Source: Roseovarius sp.
GTDB lineage: Bacteria; Pseudomonadota; Alphaproteobacteria; Rhodobacterales; Rhodobacteraceae
Length of the DNA: 64,000 bases
Assembly: GCA_029212365.1 (NCBI GenBank)
Contig: JARGOC010000007.1
Location: forward strand, 95,620 to 159,619
Reading direction: 5' to 3'
This document shows positions 55,940-64,000 of this stretch, piece after piece; positions within the stretch are counted from its first letter, which is position 1; each line of letters opens with the position of its first letter. Below the pieces are notes generated by a model, which worked only from the letters and a program-made list of their open reading frames with translations, was not told the DNA's origin and ran no database searches. A program made the translations under genes and the position numbers.

Positions 55940-55961
55940 CCTATTTATAGTGATAAATAGG
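55940..55961. promoter_or_regulatory. Operator-like inverted repeat 1 (M20 / gntR divergent promoter)
   Basis: CCTATTTAT-AGTG-ATAAATAGG: a perfect 9-bp inverted repeat with a 4-base spacer, 9 bases before the M20 start and 57 before the GntR start. Related sites at 58397 and 58424 share the layout (7-bp arms, spacer ending TG). Confidence 0.7.
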
Positions 55962-56017
55962 ACGTACCCAAAGTGGGTTTACTTGTCTATATGTGAGTAA
56001 AGAGAAAAAGGTAGAGC

Positions 56018-56779
56018 ATGGACGGCGGACAAACTTCACCCAGTAAACCGAAACGGTCGCGGCCCGTAAAGGTCGCCGAAGAGATCAAGCAATGGGTTGT
56101 GGATCGTGACCTCAAGAAGGGCGACAAGCTTCCGAATGAGGCCGAGATGATCGCGCTTTTTGCCGTCTCGAAAGGCACGGTGCGTGAGGCACTGCGCATT
56201 CTTGAGGCGCAGGGCTTGATCGTAACCCGTACCGGTCCGGGTGGCGGAAGCTTTGTTGGGGAAGTGTCCAAAGACAGGGCGCTGTCTTTGTTGGGGAATT
56301 ACTTTTATTTTCACGATCTTTCGCTTGCGGACATCTACCAGATGCGCAAGGCGCTGGAGCCAGAGCTCGCTGCGACACTTGCGGGCAGGCTGGACGCCGA
56401 ACAACTAGAAACACTTTCGGTGATGGTCGGGTCGTATGACACCCCCGCAGGCTCTGCCGAGGAAGAAAAGGACCAGCATATCGCGTCACTTGCCTTTCAT
56501 GCACAATTGGCCGCGTTTGCGGAAAATCGGCTTTTGGGCTTCATGATTTCCTTTATGGCGCGGATGCTGACAGAGATGACAGTTTACCGCAAACTCTATG
56601 ACCCACCCAACCATGAGCTTTGGTGGCGCGGTCGGCGTCACCAGCTTGATCTGGTTGATGCGCTCCGTCGCGGCGACTCGGATGCTGCACGAAGCATCAT
56701 GGCGTCTCACATGGCGACAGCGGAGGAGCTGATGCAACGGCAGGAGGCAAGCCTTGCAAGGCGCTTCATTCCCGATTGA
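56018..56779 (+). CDS. GntR-family regulator (FadR/FCD type)
   Basis: A 253-residue regulator with a basic N-terminal tail. The winged helix is KVAEEIKQWVVDRDLKKGDK, LPNEAEMIALFAVSKGTVRE and ALRILEAQGLIVTRTGPGGG. The FCD domain follows from about residue 95, with IYQMRKALEPELAATLAGRL and a His-containing HIASLAFHAQLAAFAEN metal-site helix. It probably senses an amino-acid-related ligand and represses the flanking operons through the inverted repeats at 55940, 58397 and 58424. The glutaminase gene overlaps its end by 26 bases. Confidence 0.87.
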   Translation: MDGGQTSPSKPKRSRPVKVAEEIKQWVVDRDLKKGDKLPNEAEMIALFAVSKGTVREALRILEAQGLIVTRTGPGGGSFVGEVSKDRALSLLGNYFYFHDLSLADIYQMRKALEPELAATLAGRLDAEQLETLSVMVGSYDTPAGSAEEEKDQHIASLAFHAQLAAFAENRLLGFMISFMARMLTEMTVYRKLYDPPNHELWWRGRRHQLDLVDALRRGDSDAARSIMASHMATAEELMQRQEASLARRFIPD

Positions 56780-57683
56780 TCTGAACACGATCCTGTTCGG
56801 CATTCATGAAGAAATCCACGCACAAGACGATTGGGGAATGCCCGCACAGTACATTCCACAGCTTGCTTGTGTTGACCCTGCGCAGTTTGGCATGGCTATC
56901 GTCGATGCCAGCGGCAAATGCATCACCGTCGGTGATGCCGATGTGCCCTTCTCTATCCAAAGTGTGTCAAAAGTGTTTGCGCTCATTTCTACTCTCGGCC
57001 GGATCGGTGATCAGCTGTGGAAACGTGTCGGACGAGAACCATCAGGGGCGTCTTTTGACTCGATGGTTCTTCTGGAAAGCGAGAATGGCCGCCCACGGAA
57101 TCCATTTGTGAATGCCGGTGCTCTGGTTGTGACAGACGCACTCCTGTCCGGCCGGGAGCCGAAACAGGCGCTGGCCGAGGTGTTAGGTCTGATTAGAACG
57201 TTGGCCGAAGACGACGATATTCACATCGACGCGAGCGTGGCCCGATCTGAACAGACCACCGGTGCGCGCAATAAAGCACTGGCGCATTACCTCGATAGCC
57301 ATGACAACCTGACGGAAGAGCCCGACAAGGTTCTTGGCACATACTTTCATCAATGCGCGATCGAAATGACCGCCCGCCAGTTGGCAATGGCTGGCCGCGC
57401 CTTGGCGGGTTTGCCCGGCGCGCGTGGTCTGATGTCAAAAGAACGCATTCGGCGCGTCAATGCATTGATGATGACGTGTGGCCACTATGACGGGTCAGGA
57501 CAATTTGCGTTTCGCGTTGGCTTGCCAGGCAAGTCCGGCGTCGGTGGCGGCATTTTGATGGTGGCGCCCGGGCAAGCGTCTATTGCAGTCTGGTCACCGG
57601 GTTTGGACAGCTATGGCAATTCGAAAGCGGGAACAGATGCTGCAGCACTTTTGAGCAAGGCGACGGGTTGGTCTGTCTTTTAG
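56754..57683 (+). CDS. glsA: Glutaminase
   Basis: A 309-residue serine-dependent glutaminase hydrolysing glutamine to glutamate and ammonia. The beta-lactamase-like catalytic Ser-x-x-Lys is in PFSIQSVSKVFALIS near residue 64. ENGRPRNPFVNAGALVVTDA and RNKALAHYLDSHDNL are family signatures, with the Tyr in GTYFHQCAIEMTARQLA and GLPGKSGVGGGILMVAPG at the end. The start is TTG 56754, with a perfect AGGAGG 6 bases upstream inside the gntR end; the first residues MQGASFPIDL fit. It sits in an operon with its regulator. Confidence 0.92.
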   Translation: MQGASFPIDLNTILFGIHEEIHAQDDWGMPAQYIPQLACVDPAQFGMAIVDASGKCITVGDADVPFSIQSVSKVFALISTLGRIGDQLWKRVGREPSGASFDSMVLLESENGRPRNPFVNAGALVVTDALLSGREPKQALAEVLGLIRTLAEDDDIHIDASVARSEQTTGARNKALAHYLDSHDNLTEEPDKVLGTYFHQCAIEMTARQLAMAGRALAGLPGARGLMSKERIRRVNALMMTCGHYDGSGQFAFRVGLPGKSGVGGGILMVAPGQASIAVWSPGLDSYGNSKAGTDAAALLSKATGWSVF

Positions 57684-58369
57684 TCTGCAATCGCATTTTT
57701 GATCAGATTTCGCGGCGCCCGGTATTGATCATTCACAACTGGCACTTCCTCTAACCAATCAGCATAGGGGCGGGTGCGAACGGATTGCAGCAGGTTTGAT
57801 AGCGCCGTGATCGGATCGTTGTCATGATCAATACGCAGATCAACCGGCGATGCGTCCGGTGACAGGACCAGCATCGCCGCTGACAGCAATCCCCGCGAAT
57901 CGCCCCCACTGTTATGAGCAGCCGACAATGCGGAAATGAGTCGATCCGACATTTGACCGCTGCTTTGCAAATAGGCGTCGGCGAGTGCTTTCAGGACACC
58001 TTCCCCGACGATCATATTGCCAGCGCATACGAAACCATCACCAGCTAGATCACCGGCCCATGCGACACTTGCGTTGCCGGTAAAGGATCCGCTCTGGCCG
58101 TTCCTGTCCAACGCAATTATCTGACGTTGGTTCTTGCCAATGTCGGGCTGAATCACTGATACAACAGCATTTTTTGCGCTTTCACCTGCCTGCATCGCAG
58201 ACAGCACGTTGTCGCGCCAAATCGTGGAGGGCGAGGTGCCCTGGCTGGCGACAAGTCCCCCATTCAACGCCCCCCGCAACACCCAACCGCCAACACAAAG
58301 ACTACCGGTTGCAGCGGCACCGCCAAGGGTGCCTGTTTTTTGATCGAAGGCGAGAATCGAGAATGTCAT
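57680..58369 (-). CDS. DUF1028 family protein (Ntn-hydrolase-like)
   Basis: A 229-residue protein starting MTFSILAFDQKTGTLGGAAA at ATG 58369. DUF1028 proteins have an Ntn-hydrolase fold and often neighbour peptidase or amidohydrolase genes. Here SVAWAGDLAGDGFVCAGNMI and RGLLSAAMLVLSPDASPVDL match that family, and RIDHDNDPITALSNLLQ is near the C-terminus. The reaction is unknown. Its stop overlaps the end of the convergent glutaminase gene by 4 bases. It is divergent from the ABC operon with two operator-like repeats between. Confidence 0.85.
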   Translation of the reverse strand: MTFSILAFDQKTGTLGGAAATGSLCVGGWVLRGALNGGLVASQGTSPSTIWRDNVLSAMQAGESAKNAVVSVIQPDIGKNQRQIIALDRNGQSGSFTGNASVAWAGDLAGDGFVCAGNMIVGEGVLKALADAYLQSSGQMSDRLISALSAAHNSGGDSRGLLSAAMLVLSPDASPVDLRIDHDNDPITALSNLLQSVRTRPYADWLEEVPVVNDQYRAPRNLIKNAIAD

Positions 58370-58396
58370 GGACACTACCATAAACAATTTTCTTGA

Positions 58397-58441
58397 ATTT
58401 ATAATGATAATTTGCGTCACTGCAATTAATCATGATAAATT
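58397..58441. promoter_or_regulatory. Operator-like inverted repeats 2 and 3 (DUF1028 / ABC divergent promoter)
   Basis: Two imperfect copies of the 55940 site lie in this 89-base spacer: AATTTAT-AATG-ATAATTT (58396-58413) and AATTAAT-CATG-ATAAATT (58424-58441). Both keep the 7-4-7 layout and the TGATAA core. They would allow one regulator to act on both directions. Confidence 0.6.
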
Positions 58442-58458
58442 CAACAGAGAGGTCTACG

Positions 58459-60033
58459 ATGTCACTATTCAATTTCACCCGCAGAACCGCCCTCGCGGCT
58501 GGGGCAGCTATGGCAATGGCGCTAACAACAACGGGTGTATCTGCCCAAACACCCGCAGATGTTCTTATCGTTGGTCAAATTGCAGAGCCAAAAGCGCTTG
58601 ATCCGGCAGCGGTGACGGCGGTTAACGACTTCCGCATTCTGATGAATGTCTATGACGGGTTAGTGCGCTACAAGGACGGCACGTTGGAGACTGAGCCCGC
58701 GCTGGCGACAGACTGGACGATCAGTGAAGACGGCACCGTCTACACCTTCAATCTTCGCGAAGGCGTGAACTTTCATGACGGTAGTGCGTTCGACGCCGAA
58801 GCGGTGAAGTTCAATTTTGATCGGATGCTGGACGAAGAGCACCCTTATCATAGTACTGGCCCTTTCCCGCTGTCGTTTTTCTTTTCTGCTGTCGAAAGCG
58901 TCGATGTGATCGACCCTTTAACCGTTCAATTCACCCTCAACGCGCCTTATGCGCCGTTCCTATCTAACCTAGCCTATCCCACCGGCTTGATCGTTTCCCC
59001 GGCAGCTGTGATGGAACACGGCGCTGACTTTGGCCGCAACCCTTCGGGCACGGGTGCGTTTACTTTCGCTGAATGGCGTTCAAACGAGGCCGTCGTCGTG
59101 GAAGCGAACGCTGATTACTGGGATGGCGCTCCAGATTTGCAGGCTGTTGTTTTTCGCCCGATCACCGATGCAAACACGCGGACGGCTGAGATGCTCGCTG
59201 GTGGGATCGACCTGATGGTCGAAGTCCCACCAGTTGCACTTGGTCAGTTTGGGGCCGAACCATACACCGTGCATGAGCAAGCGGGCCCGCATGTGTGGTT
59301 CCTGATCCTGAATGCCAAGGAAGGTCCTTTTGCCGATGTTCGCGTACGGCAAGCGGCCAACTATGCGATCAACAAAGAGGCGATCGTGAATGACGTGTTG
59401 GAAGGTACTGCCGAGGTTGCCGCGGGCCCGACACCGCCTGCTTTCGCATGGGCGTATAACCCGGAGCTTGAACCGTACCCCTATGATCCTGAACGCGCCC
59501 GCGAGTTGATCGCCGAAGCCGGTGTAGAAGGTGCAGAGCTGACCTTCTACGTGACCGAAGGCGGTTCAGGGATGCTTGATCCCGTTGCCATGGGCACGGC
59601 GATGCAGGCGGACCTTGAGGCCGTTGGCTTTGACGTGAAAATTGAAACCTACGAGTGGAATACGTTCCTTGGCAATGTGAACCCAGGTCTCGAAGGTAAG
59701 GCTGACATGGCGCAAATGGCATGGATGACGAATGATCCTGACACTTTGCCGTTTCTTGCACTGCGTACCGATGCGTTCCCTGATCAAGGTGGGTTCAATT
59801 CCGGCTATTATTCAAATCCTGAGGTGGACGAACTGCTAGAGGCAGCGCGTGCGGCGACCGATCAGTCCGAGCGCGCGCGTCTGTATCAGGAGATGCAAAC
59901 CATCGTGCAAGAAGACGCCCCATGGGTATTCGTCGCCAATTGGAAGCAGAACGCCGTGACGTCTGACCGGGTTGAGGGTTTCTCGCTCCAACCGTCGTTC
60001 TTCCTTCTGCTGGATGACGTCGTGAAGAACTAA
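58459..60033 (+). CDS. Dipeptide-type ABC transporter solute-binding protein
   Basis: A 524-residue periplasmic family 5 binding protein. The signal sequence begins MSLFNFTRRTALAAGAAMAM with a Tat-like twin Arg (RR) and ends near VSAQ. The core holds EPKALDPAAVTAVNDFRILM, YTFNLREGVNFHDGSAFDAE (family signature near 80-100) and NPSGTGAFTFAEW. It probably binds amino acids, dipeptides or carbamoylated amino acids used by the M20 enzyme; that substrate is inferred from neighbours. ATG 58459 with AGAGAGG upstream is used. Confidence 0.88.
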   Translation: MSLFNFTRRTALAAGAAMAMALTTTGVSAQTPADVLIVGQIAEPKALDPAAVTAVNDFRILMNVYDGLVRYKDGTLETEPALATDWTISEDGTVYTFNLREGVNFHDGSAFDAEAVKFNFDRMLDEEHPYHSTGPFPLSFFFSAVESVDVIDPLTVQFTLNAPYAPFLSNLAYPTGLIVSPAAVMEHGADFGRNPSGTGAFTFAEWRSNEAVVVEANADYWDGAPDLQAVVFRPITDANTRTAEMLAGGIDLMVEVPPVALGQFGAEPYTVHEQAGPHVWFLILNAKEGPFADVRVRQAANYAINKEAIVNDVLEGTAEVAAGPTPPAFAWAYNPELEPYPYDPERARELIAEAGVEGAELTFYVTEGGSGMLDPVAMGTAMQADLEAVGFDVKIETYEWNTFLGNVNPGLEGKADMAQMAWMTNDPDTLPFLALRTDAFPDQGGFNSGYYSNPEVDELLEAARAATDQSERARLYQEMQTIVQEDAPWVFVANWKQNAVTSDRVEGFSLQPSFFLLLDDVVKN

Positions 60034-60069
60034 TCCCCTTAAGTGTCGGGCCTTGCCCGTGAAAATATC

Positions 60070-60099
60070 GGGGCGCGATGACCTCTTCCATCGCGCCCC
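60070..60099 (+). terminator. Intercistronic hairpin between binding protein and permease genes
   Basis: GGGGCGCGATG (60070-60080) pairs perfectly over 11 bp with CATCGCGCCCC (60089-60099), with an 8-base loop and no T run. Like the hairpin at 27282, it probably stabilises the binding-protein message or reduces permease expression. Confidence 0.65.
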
Positions 60100-60125
60100 C
60101 ACCTTACAAAGCAGGAGCTTCAGAA

Positions 60126-61073
60126 ATGGCTGGATATATTCTCAAGCGGTTGCTGTCTGCGATCCCCGTACTTTTTGGAATTTCAATCATCGTCTTTCTG
60201 ATCATGGCGATGATCCCCGGCAATCCTGCAACAGCTATTCTTGGCTCTTTTGCGACACCCGAAAATGTAGAGAAGCTCAACCGCGATCTTGGTCTCGATC
60301 AGGGCCTTGTGCAGCGGTATTTCATCTGGCTAAGCAACATGCTGCAAGGCGACTTTGGCCGCTCGTTCGCGCTGAACAGACCTGTAATTGATGAGGTATT
60401 GGAGCGCTTCAATGCCACGCTGATCCTAGCCGGAACGGCCTTTGTGCTCTGTTCTATTCTCGGCGTGGCGGCAGGTGTCGTTTCGGCGGCCCGTCAGTAT
60501 GGATTTGCAGATAAGGCGATCACTTTCGTCGTTCTGCTGGGCATCTCCATCCCATCGTTCTTTCTTGGCATGATGATGATCCTCTTCTTTTCAGTGAACC
60601 TAAGGTGGTTTCCGGTCTCAGGGATGTGGCCAATCTACGGGGATCGGGACCTATGGGCGTTGCTGGATCACCTTGTCATGCCTGCACTTGCCCTCGCCGT
60701 CGTTGCCACCGGTGTCATTGCACGCTTAACGCGCTCAGCGATGCTTGAAGTGTTGCGCCAGGATTTCATTCGCACGGCTCGCGCCAAAGGCGTCCATGAA
60801 CGCCGCGTGATCTGGGGACATGCCTTGCGTGCCGCAATGGTGTCGATCATCCCCATTCTGGGCATTCAGGCCGGCTTCGTGCTGTCCGGCGCGGTTTACA
60901 TCGAGATGGTCTTCCAATGGCCCGGTGTGGGTCGAATGCTGGTCGATGCCATCCTCAAGCGTGACATTTTGCTTGTGCAAGGCGGCGTGGTCTTTGTGGC
61001 TGCTTGCTACGTCTTGTTCAATATCGCGGTAGATGTCGCTCAGTCTATGCTCGACCCGAGGATCAAGACATGA
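60126..61073 (+). CDS. ABC transporter permease (DppB type)
   Basis: A 315-residue permease starting MAGYILKRLLSAIPVLFGIS. About six TM segments; the loop NRDLGLDQGLVQRYFIWLSN is typical, and the EAA loop is around IRTARAKGVHERRVIWGHAL near 215-234. The longer frame from 60078 runs through the intercistronic hairpin and is rejected. Its stop overlaps the start of the fused permease-ATPase gene as ATGA. Confidence 0.9.
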   Translation: MAGYILKRLLSAIPVLFGISIIVFLIMAMIPGNPATAILGSFATPENVEKLNRDLGLDQGLVQRYFIWLSNMLQGDFGRSFALNRPVIDEVLERFNATLILAGTAFVLCSILGVAAGVVSAARQYGFADKAITFVVLLGISIPSFFLGMMMILFFSVNLRWFPVSGMWPIYGDRDLWALLDHLVMPALALAVVATGVIARLTRSAMLEVLRQDFIRTARAKGVHERRVIWGHALRAAMVSIIPILGIQAGFVLSGAVYIEMVFQWPGVGRMLVDAILKRDILLVQGGVVFVAACYVLFNIAVDVAQSMLDPRIKT

Positions 61074-62956
61074 TGGCATTCCTTAAACTGCTGGCGCGCA
61101 ATCGCCTCGCGCTGGCGGGACTTATCGTCATGTCCATTGTTGTGATCCTGGCGATCATCACACCGCTACTGCCGCTGGCTGATCCCGATGTGACAGACAC
61201 GGCAAACCGTTTCAAACCACCGTTTTCCCAAGAGGCTCTCTTGGGGACAGATCATCTAGGGCGCGACTTGCTCAGCCGATTGATGTACGGGACCCGACTT
61301 TCGCTCGCCGTTGGATTTGCTGCGGCGATCATCGCAGCCACGATTGGGGCCGCCATCGGGATCATCGCGGGTTTCTATGGTGGGCGCACCGACAACATCA
61401 TCATGCGTGGCGTGGATATGTTGATGGCTTTTCCCTATATCCTGCTGGCGCTGGCCATCGTTGCAGCACTGGGGCCTGGCTTGATGAATGCTCTGATTGC
61501 AGTCGCTGCTGTGAACATTCCGTTCTTCGCACGCAACATTCGCGGTATCACTGTCGGCATCGCACATAAGGAGTTCGTCGACGCTGCCCGACTTGCTGGC
61601 ATGAACGATGCGCGCATCATCCTGACCGAAATCCTGCCCAACGTGATCCCCGTGATTGTCATCGCCATGTCCACGACGATTGGTTGGATGATCCTAGAAA
61701 CCGCCGGCCTATCCTTCCTCGGCCTTGGCTCTCAGCCACCACAGGCAGATTTGGGGTCCATGTTGGGCGAAGCGCGTTCAGCGCTTATCACGAACCCGCA
61801 TACCTCGATTGTTCCGGGTGCGATGATCCTGATTATTGTTATGGCGATCAACCTTCTTGGCGATGGTGTACGTGACGCACTTGACCCGCGCCTAAAATCC
61901 GGGGCGCTGGAGCGGCCAATGCCAACCACGCGCGTCCAGCGCACTACCGAAGTGCCCGCAGCAGAAGGTGATCCAATCCTTGCGTTGCAAAAACTAAAGA
62001 CACAATTCCACGTAAAGGATCGGGTCTACAAAGCCGTCGGCGGTGTCAGTCTTAAGGTCCATCCCGGTGAATGTCTTGGCATCATCGGAGAAAGTGGATC
62101 AGGCAAATCAGTCACCGCGCTGAGTGTTATGGGCCTTGTTGCGTCACCTCCCGGTGTCATCACCGGTGGCGCTGTGCGGTTCAAGGGAGAGGACCTGATC
62201 GGCGCACCTTACGAGACCTTGCGCAGTCTGCGTGGTGAAAAGGTTGCCTACATTTTCCAGGACCCGCTTGCCACGCTGCACCCTTTGTACACGATTGGTC
62301 AACAGCTTGTTGAAGCCGTCCAAAGCCATCACAAAACTTCAAGAGACGAAGCACGCACGCTCGCGATTGAATTGCTCAAGTCGGTGCGCATTCCCAACGC
62401 TGAAAACCGTATCGACAGCTATCCGCATGAGATGTCGGGCGGCATGCGTCAGCGCGTCGGTATCGCAATGGCGCTAGCCAATGATCCTGAAGTCATCATC
62501 GCCGATGAACCAACCACTGCGCTTGATGTGACTGTCCAAGCCCAGATCCTGTCGTTACTGAATGATCTGCGCCATGAGCGTGGTTTGGCTATCGTCTTTA
62601 TCACCCACGACTTTGGTGTCGTGGCGCAGCTTTGTGACCGGGTCGCTGTCATGTATGCTGGGCGGATTGTCGAGCAGGGCACGACGCAGGAAATCCTCGA
62701 CGTACCAGCGCATCCTTACACAAAAAAGCTGATGGAATGCGTGCCTGAATTAGGTGGGGGGCGCCGCAGACTGGAGGCAATTCCGGGTCTGCCGCCTGTC
62801 GTCGACAAGTTACCAGCTGGTTGTGCCTTTGCAGATCGCTGTCACAAAGTTCAACCCGCATGTCGGGAAGGTCGCTTGGAGTTGGCACCGTATAACGGCC
62901 GCCACCTAGTCCGATGCAAATTTCCTGAAACGACGCAGCAGGAGTTGGCACAATGA
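61070..62956 (+). CDS. Fused ABC permease (DppC) and ATPase (DppD)
   Basis: A 628-residue fusion. Residues 1-280 are a DppC permease (MAFLKLLARNRLALAGLIVM, LLGTDHLGRDLLSRLMYGTR, EAA loop AARLAGMNDARIILTEILPN). A linker (about 283-305) leads to an ATPase at about 305-628: Walker A GESGSGKS, signature EMSGGMRQRVGIAMAL, Walker [13 protein letters not shown], switch VFITHDFGVV and the Cys tail PAGCAFADRCHKVQPAC. No stop or frameshift lies between the halves, so the channel and one motor are one polypeptide. Its ends overlap both neighbours by 4 bases. Confidence 0.9.
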   Translation: MMAFLKLLARNRLALAGLIVMSIVVILAIITPLLPLADPDVTDTANRFKPPFSQEALLGTDHLGRDLLSRLMYGTRLSLAVGFAAAIIAATIGAAIGIIAGFYGGRTDNIIMRGVDMLMAFPYILLALAIVAALGPGLMNALIAVAAVNIPFFARNIRGITVGIAHKEFVDAARLAGMNDARIILTEILPNVIPVIVIAMSTTIGWMILETAGLSFLGLGSQPPQADLGSMLGEARSALITNPHTSIVPGAMILIIVMAINLLGDGVRDALDPRLKSGALERPMPTTRVQRTTEVPAAEGDPILALQKLKTQFHVKDRVYKAVGGVSLKVHPGECLGIIGESGSGKSVTALSVMGLVASPPGVITGGAVRFKGEDLIGAPYETLRSLRGEKVAYIFQDPLATLHPLYTIGQQLVEAVQSHHKTSRDEARTLAIELLKSVRIPNAENRIDSYPHEMSGGMRQRVGIAMALANDPEVIIADEPTTALDVTVQAQILSLLNDLRHERGLAIVFITHDFGVVAQLCDRVAVMYAGRIVEQGTTQEILDVPAHPYTKKLMECVPELGGGRRRLEAIPGLPPVVDKLPAGCAFADRCHKVQPACREGRLELAPYNGRHLVRCKFPETTQQELAQ

Positions 62957-63909
62957 CCGAAGCTCTCAAACTGACAGCACTGACCAAGACCTTCCCAGTG
63001 GGAAAACGCTTGTTCGGCCCTCCGATTGCTCTTCTTCGTGCGATCCAGCCGTTGACGCTCACGGTGACCAAGGGCGAAACTCTTGGGATCGTGGGGGAGT
63101 CGGGGTGCGGTAAATCAACCCTCGCTCGTATGCTGGTGGGGCTATTGCCACCCACGTCTGGTCATATTGAACTGAACGGTGCACCGGTGGACAATGCCGA
63201 CCCGGCAGAGTTCGGCAAGAAAATCCAATATGTCTTTCAGGACCCGATTTCGTCACTCAACCCACGAAAGACAATCAAAGAAATCATGGAAGCGCCGCTT
63301 AGATACCTGCATGGCATGGATGCACCTGCGCGGATGGATCGCATTCGTGAGATTTTTGCAGCCGTCAACCTGCGTGAAGAATTCCTTGAACGCTATCCTC
63401 ATGAGTTCTCGGGGGGGCAGGCACAACGGATTGGTATTGCCCGGGCTTTGGCGGCTGATGCGCGTATCCTGATCCTTGATGAGCCTGTCTCGGCACTGGA
63501 TGTTTCTGTGCAGGCGCAAGTGCTCAACCTTCTAGCGGACCTCAAGGCTGAGTTTGGATTGACGTACCTCTTCATCAGCCATGATCTTGCGGTCGTGGAA
63601 GCCGTCAGCGATCGGGTTGCGGTACTCTACTTTGGATCTGTCGTTGAAGTGGGTCCCGCCGAGGAAGTTTTCGCTAGTCCCAAACACCCCTACACCAAAC
63701 TTCTTGCTGACAGCGCGCCCGTGGTCGGTCGCGCCTTACAGGCCCCTGAAAGCAAGGAAACAGAACTGCCCGACCCACTCAATCCACCGGCAGGATGTGC
63801 CTTTGCAGCGCGCTGCACGCATGCCACAGATATCTGCCGCCGGGATATACCAGACCTGAAGAGTATGGGGTCATCCACATCAGTCGCGTGCTTCAACCCG
63901 TTGCGATAG
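62953..63909 (+). CDS. ABC transporter ATP-binding protein (DppF type)
   Basis: A 318-residue ATPase completing the dipeptide-type system. Walker A is GESGCGKST near 45, the signature is EFSGGQAQRIGIARAL near 155, Walker B is ILILDEPVSALD and the switch is FISHDLAVV. The C-terminal metal-site Cys tail PAGCAFAARCTHATDIC is present. It overlaps the fused gene by 4 bases. Confidence 0.9.
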   Translation: MTEALKLTALTKTFPVGKRLFGPPIALLRAIQPLTLTVTKGETLGIVGESGCGKSTLARMLVGLLPPTSGHIELNGAPVDNADPAEFGKKIQYVFQDPISSLNPRKTIKEIMEAPLRYLHGMDAPARMDRIREIFAAVNLREEFLERYPHEFSGGQAQRIGIARALAADARILILDEPVSALDVSVQAQVLNLLADLKAEFGLTYLFISHDLAVVEAVSDRVAVLYFGSVVEVGPAEEVFASPKHPYTKLLADSAPVVGRALQAPESKETELPDPLNPPAGCAFAARCTHATDICRRDIPDLKSMGSSTSVACFNPLR

Positions 63910-63974
63910 TTGCAACTGAATGGCGAACCATTTGTGACATTGAACCGCTCCCTGTTTGCCGGAGGCTCCAACTC

Positions 63975-64000
63975 ATGAGTAGGATGGAGCATCATGAACA
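63975..64000 (+). CDS. Possible start of a further gene (runs off the window)
   Basis: ATG 63975 follows CCGGAGG and opens MSRMEHHE before the window ends; a second ATG at 63994 also has a GGATGGA sequence in front. Either could begin the next gene of this locus. Only eight codons are visible, so this is tentative. Confidence 0.3.

Overview
The window looks like a chromosome segment of an alphaproteobacterium of the Rhodobacteraceae (marine Roseobacter group). This rests on the core gene order ffh - acetyltransferases - chorismate mutase - rpsP - rimM - trmD - rplS - rpmE, a MipZ-type division ATPase, a FYDLN-acid-domain protein beside tRNA-Ala, moderately high GC, many ATGA gene overlaps and several TTG starts. 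No rRNA, CRISPR array or prophage is visible.

Region 1 (1-14 kb) is housekeeping: the start of a LysR gene, a membrane protein, an AsmA-like protein, ffh with a hairpin-rich leader, a tandem array of GNAT acetyltransferases that includes a shrunken fourth copy, chorismate mutase, the ribosomal block rpsP-rimM-trmD-rplS-rpmE interrupted by bluB and a sulfotransferase-like gene, then mipZ, a DMT exporter and a DUF2585 protein. Region 2 (13.3-25 kb) is catabolic: an aldolase-glucokinase pair, then a minus-strand operon phnW-phnA-phnY-pbfA-dehydrogenase-deoR that should convert 2-aminoethylphosphonate, and its (R)-1-hydroxy derivative, through phosphonoacetaldehyde and phosphonoacetate to acetate and phosphate. 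A divergent LysR regulator and a sulfatase/phosphonate-ester-hydrolase-like enzyme follow.

Region 3 (25-50 kb) holds a five-gene peptide-type ABC transporter, a Na/phosphate cotransporter, dapA, a lytic transglycosylase, a putative copper-related pair, a split MnmC system (MnmD and a separate FAD oxidoreductase), an FMN reductase, a LysR regulator, a FadH-like oxidoreductase, an Lrp/LysE pair, accA, a GntR regulator, a YgjP-like metallopeptidase and tRNA-Ala(GGC).

Region 4 (50-64 kb) is accessory. Directly after tRNA-Ala lies a decayed island: a large serine recombinase broken by an in-frame stop, two hypothetical genes (one also broken by an in-frame stop) and an intact-looking IS3-family element without a visible target duplication. 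Beyond it is a compact catabolic locus: an M20 N-carbamoyl-amino-acid/allantoate-type amidohydrolase, a GntR regulator, a glutaminase, a DUF1028 Ntn-hydrolase-like protein and a dipeptide-type ABC transporter in which one permease is fused to an ATPase. Three copies of one operator-like inverted repeat in the two divergent promoters suggest that the GntR protein controls the whole locus.
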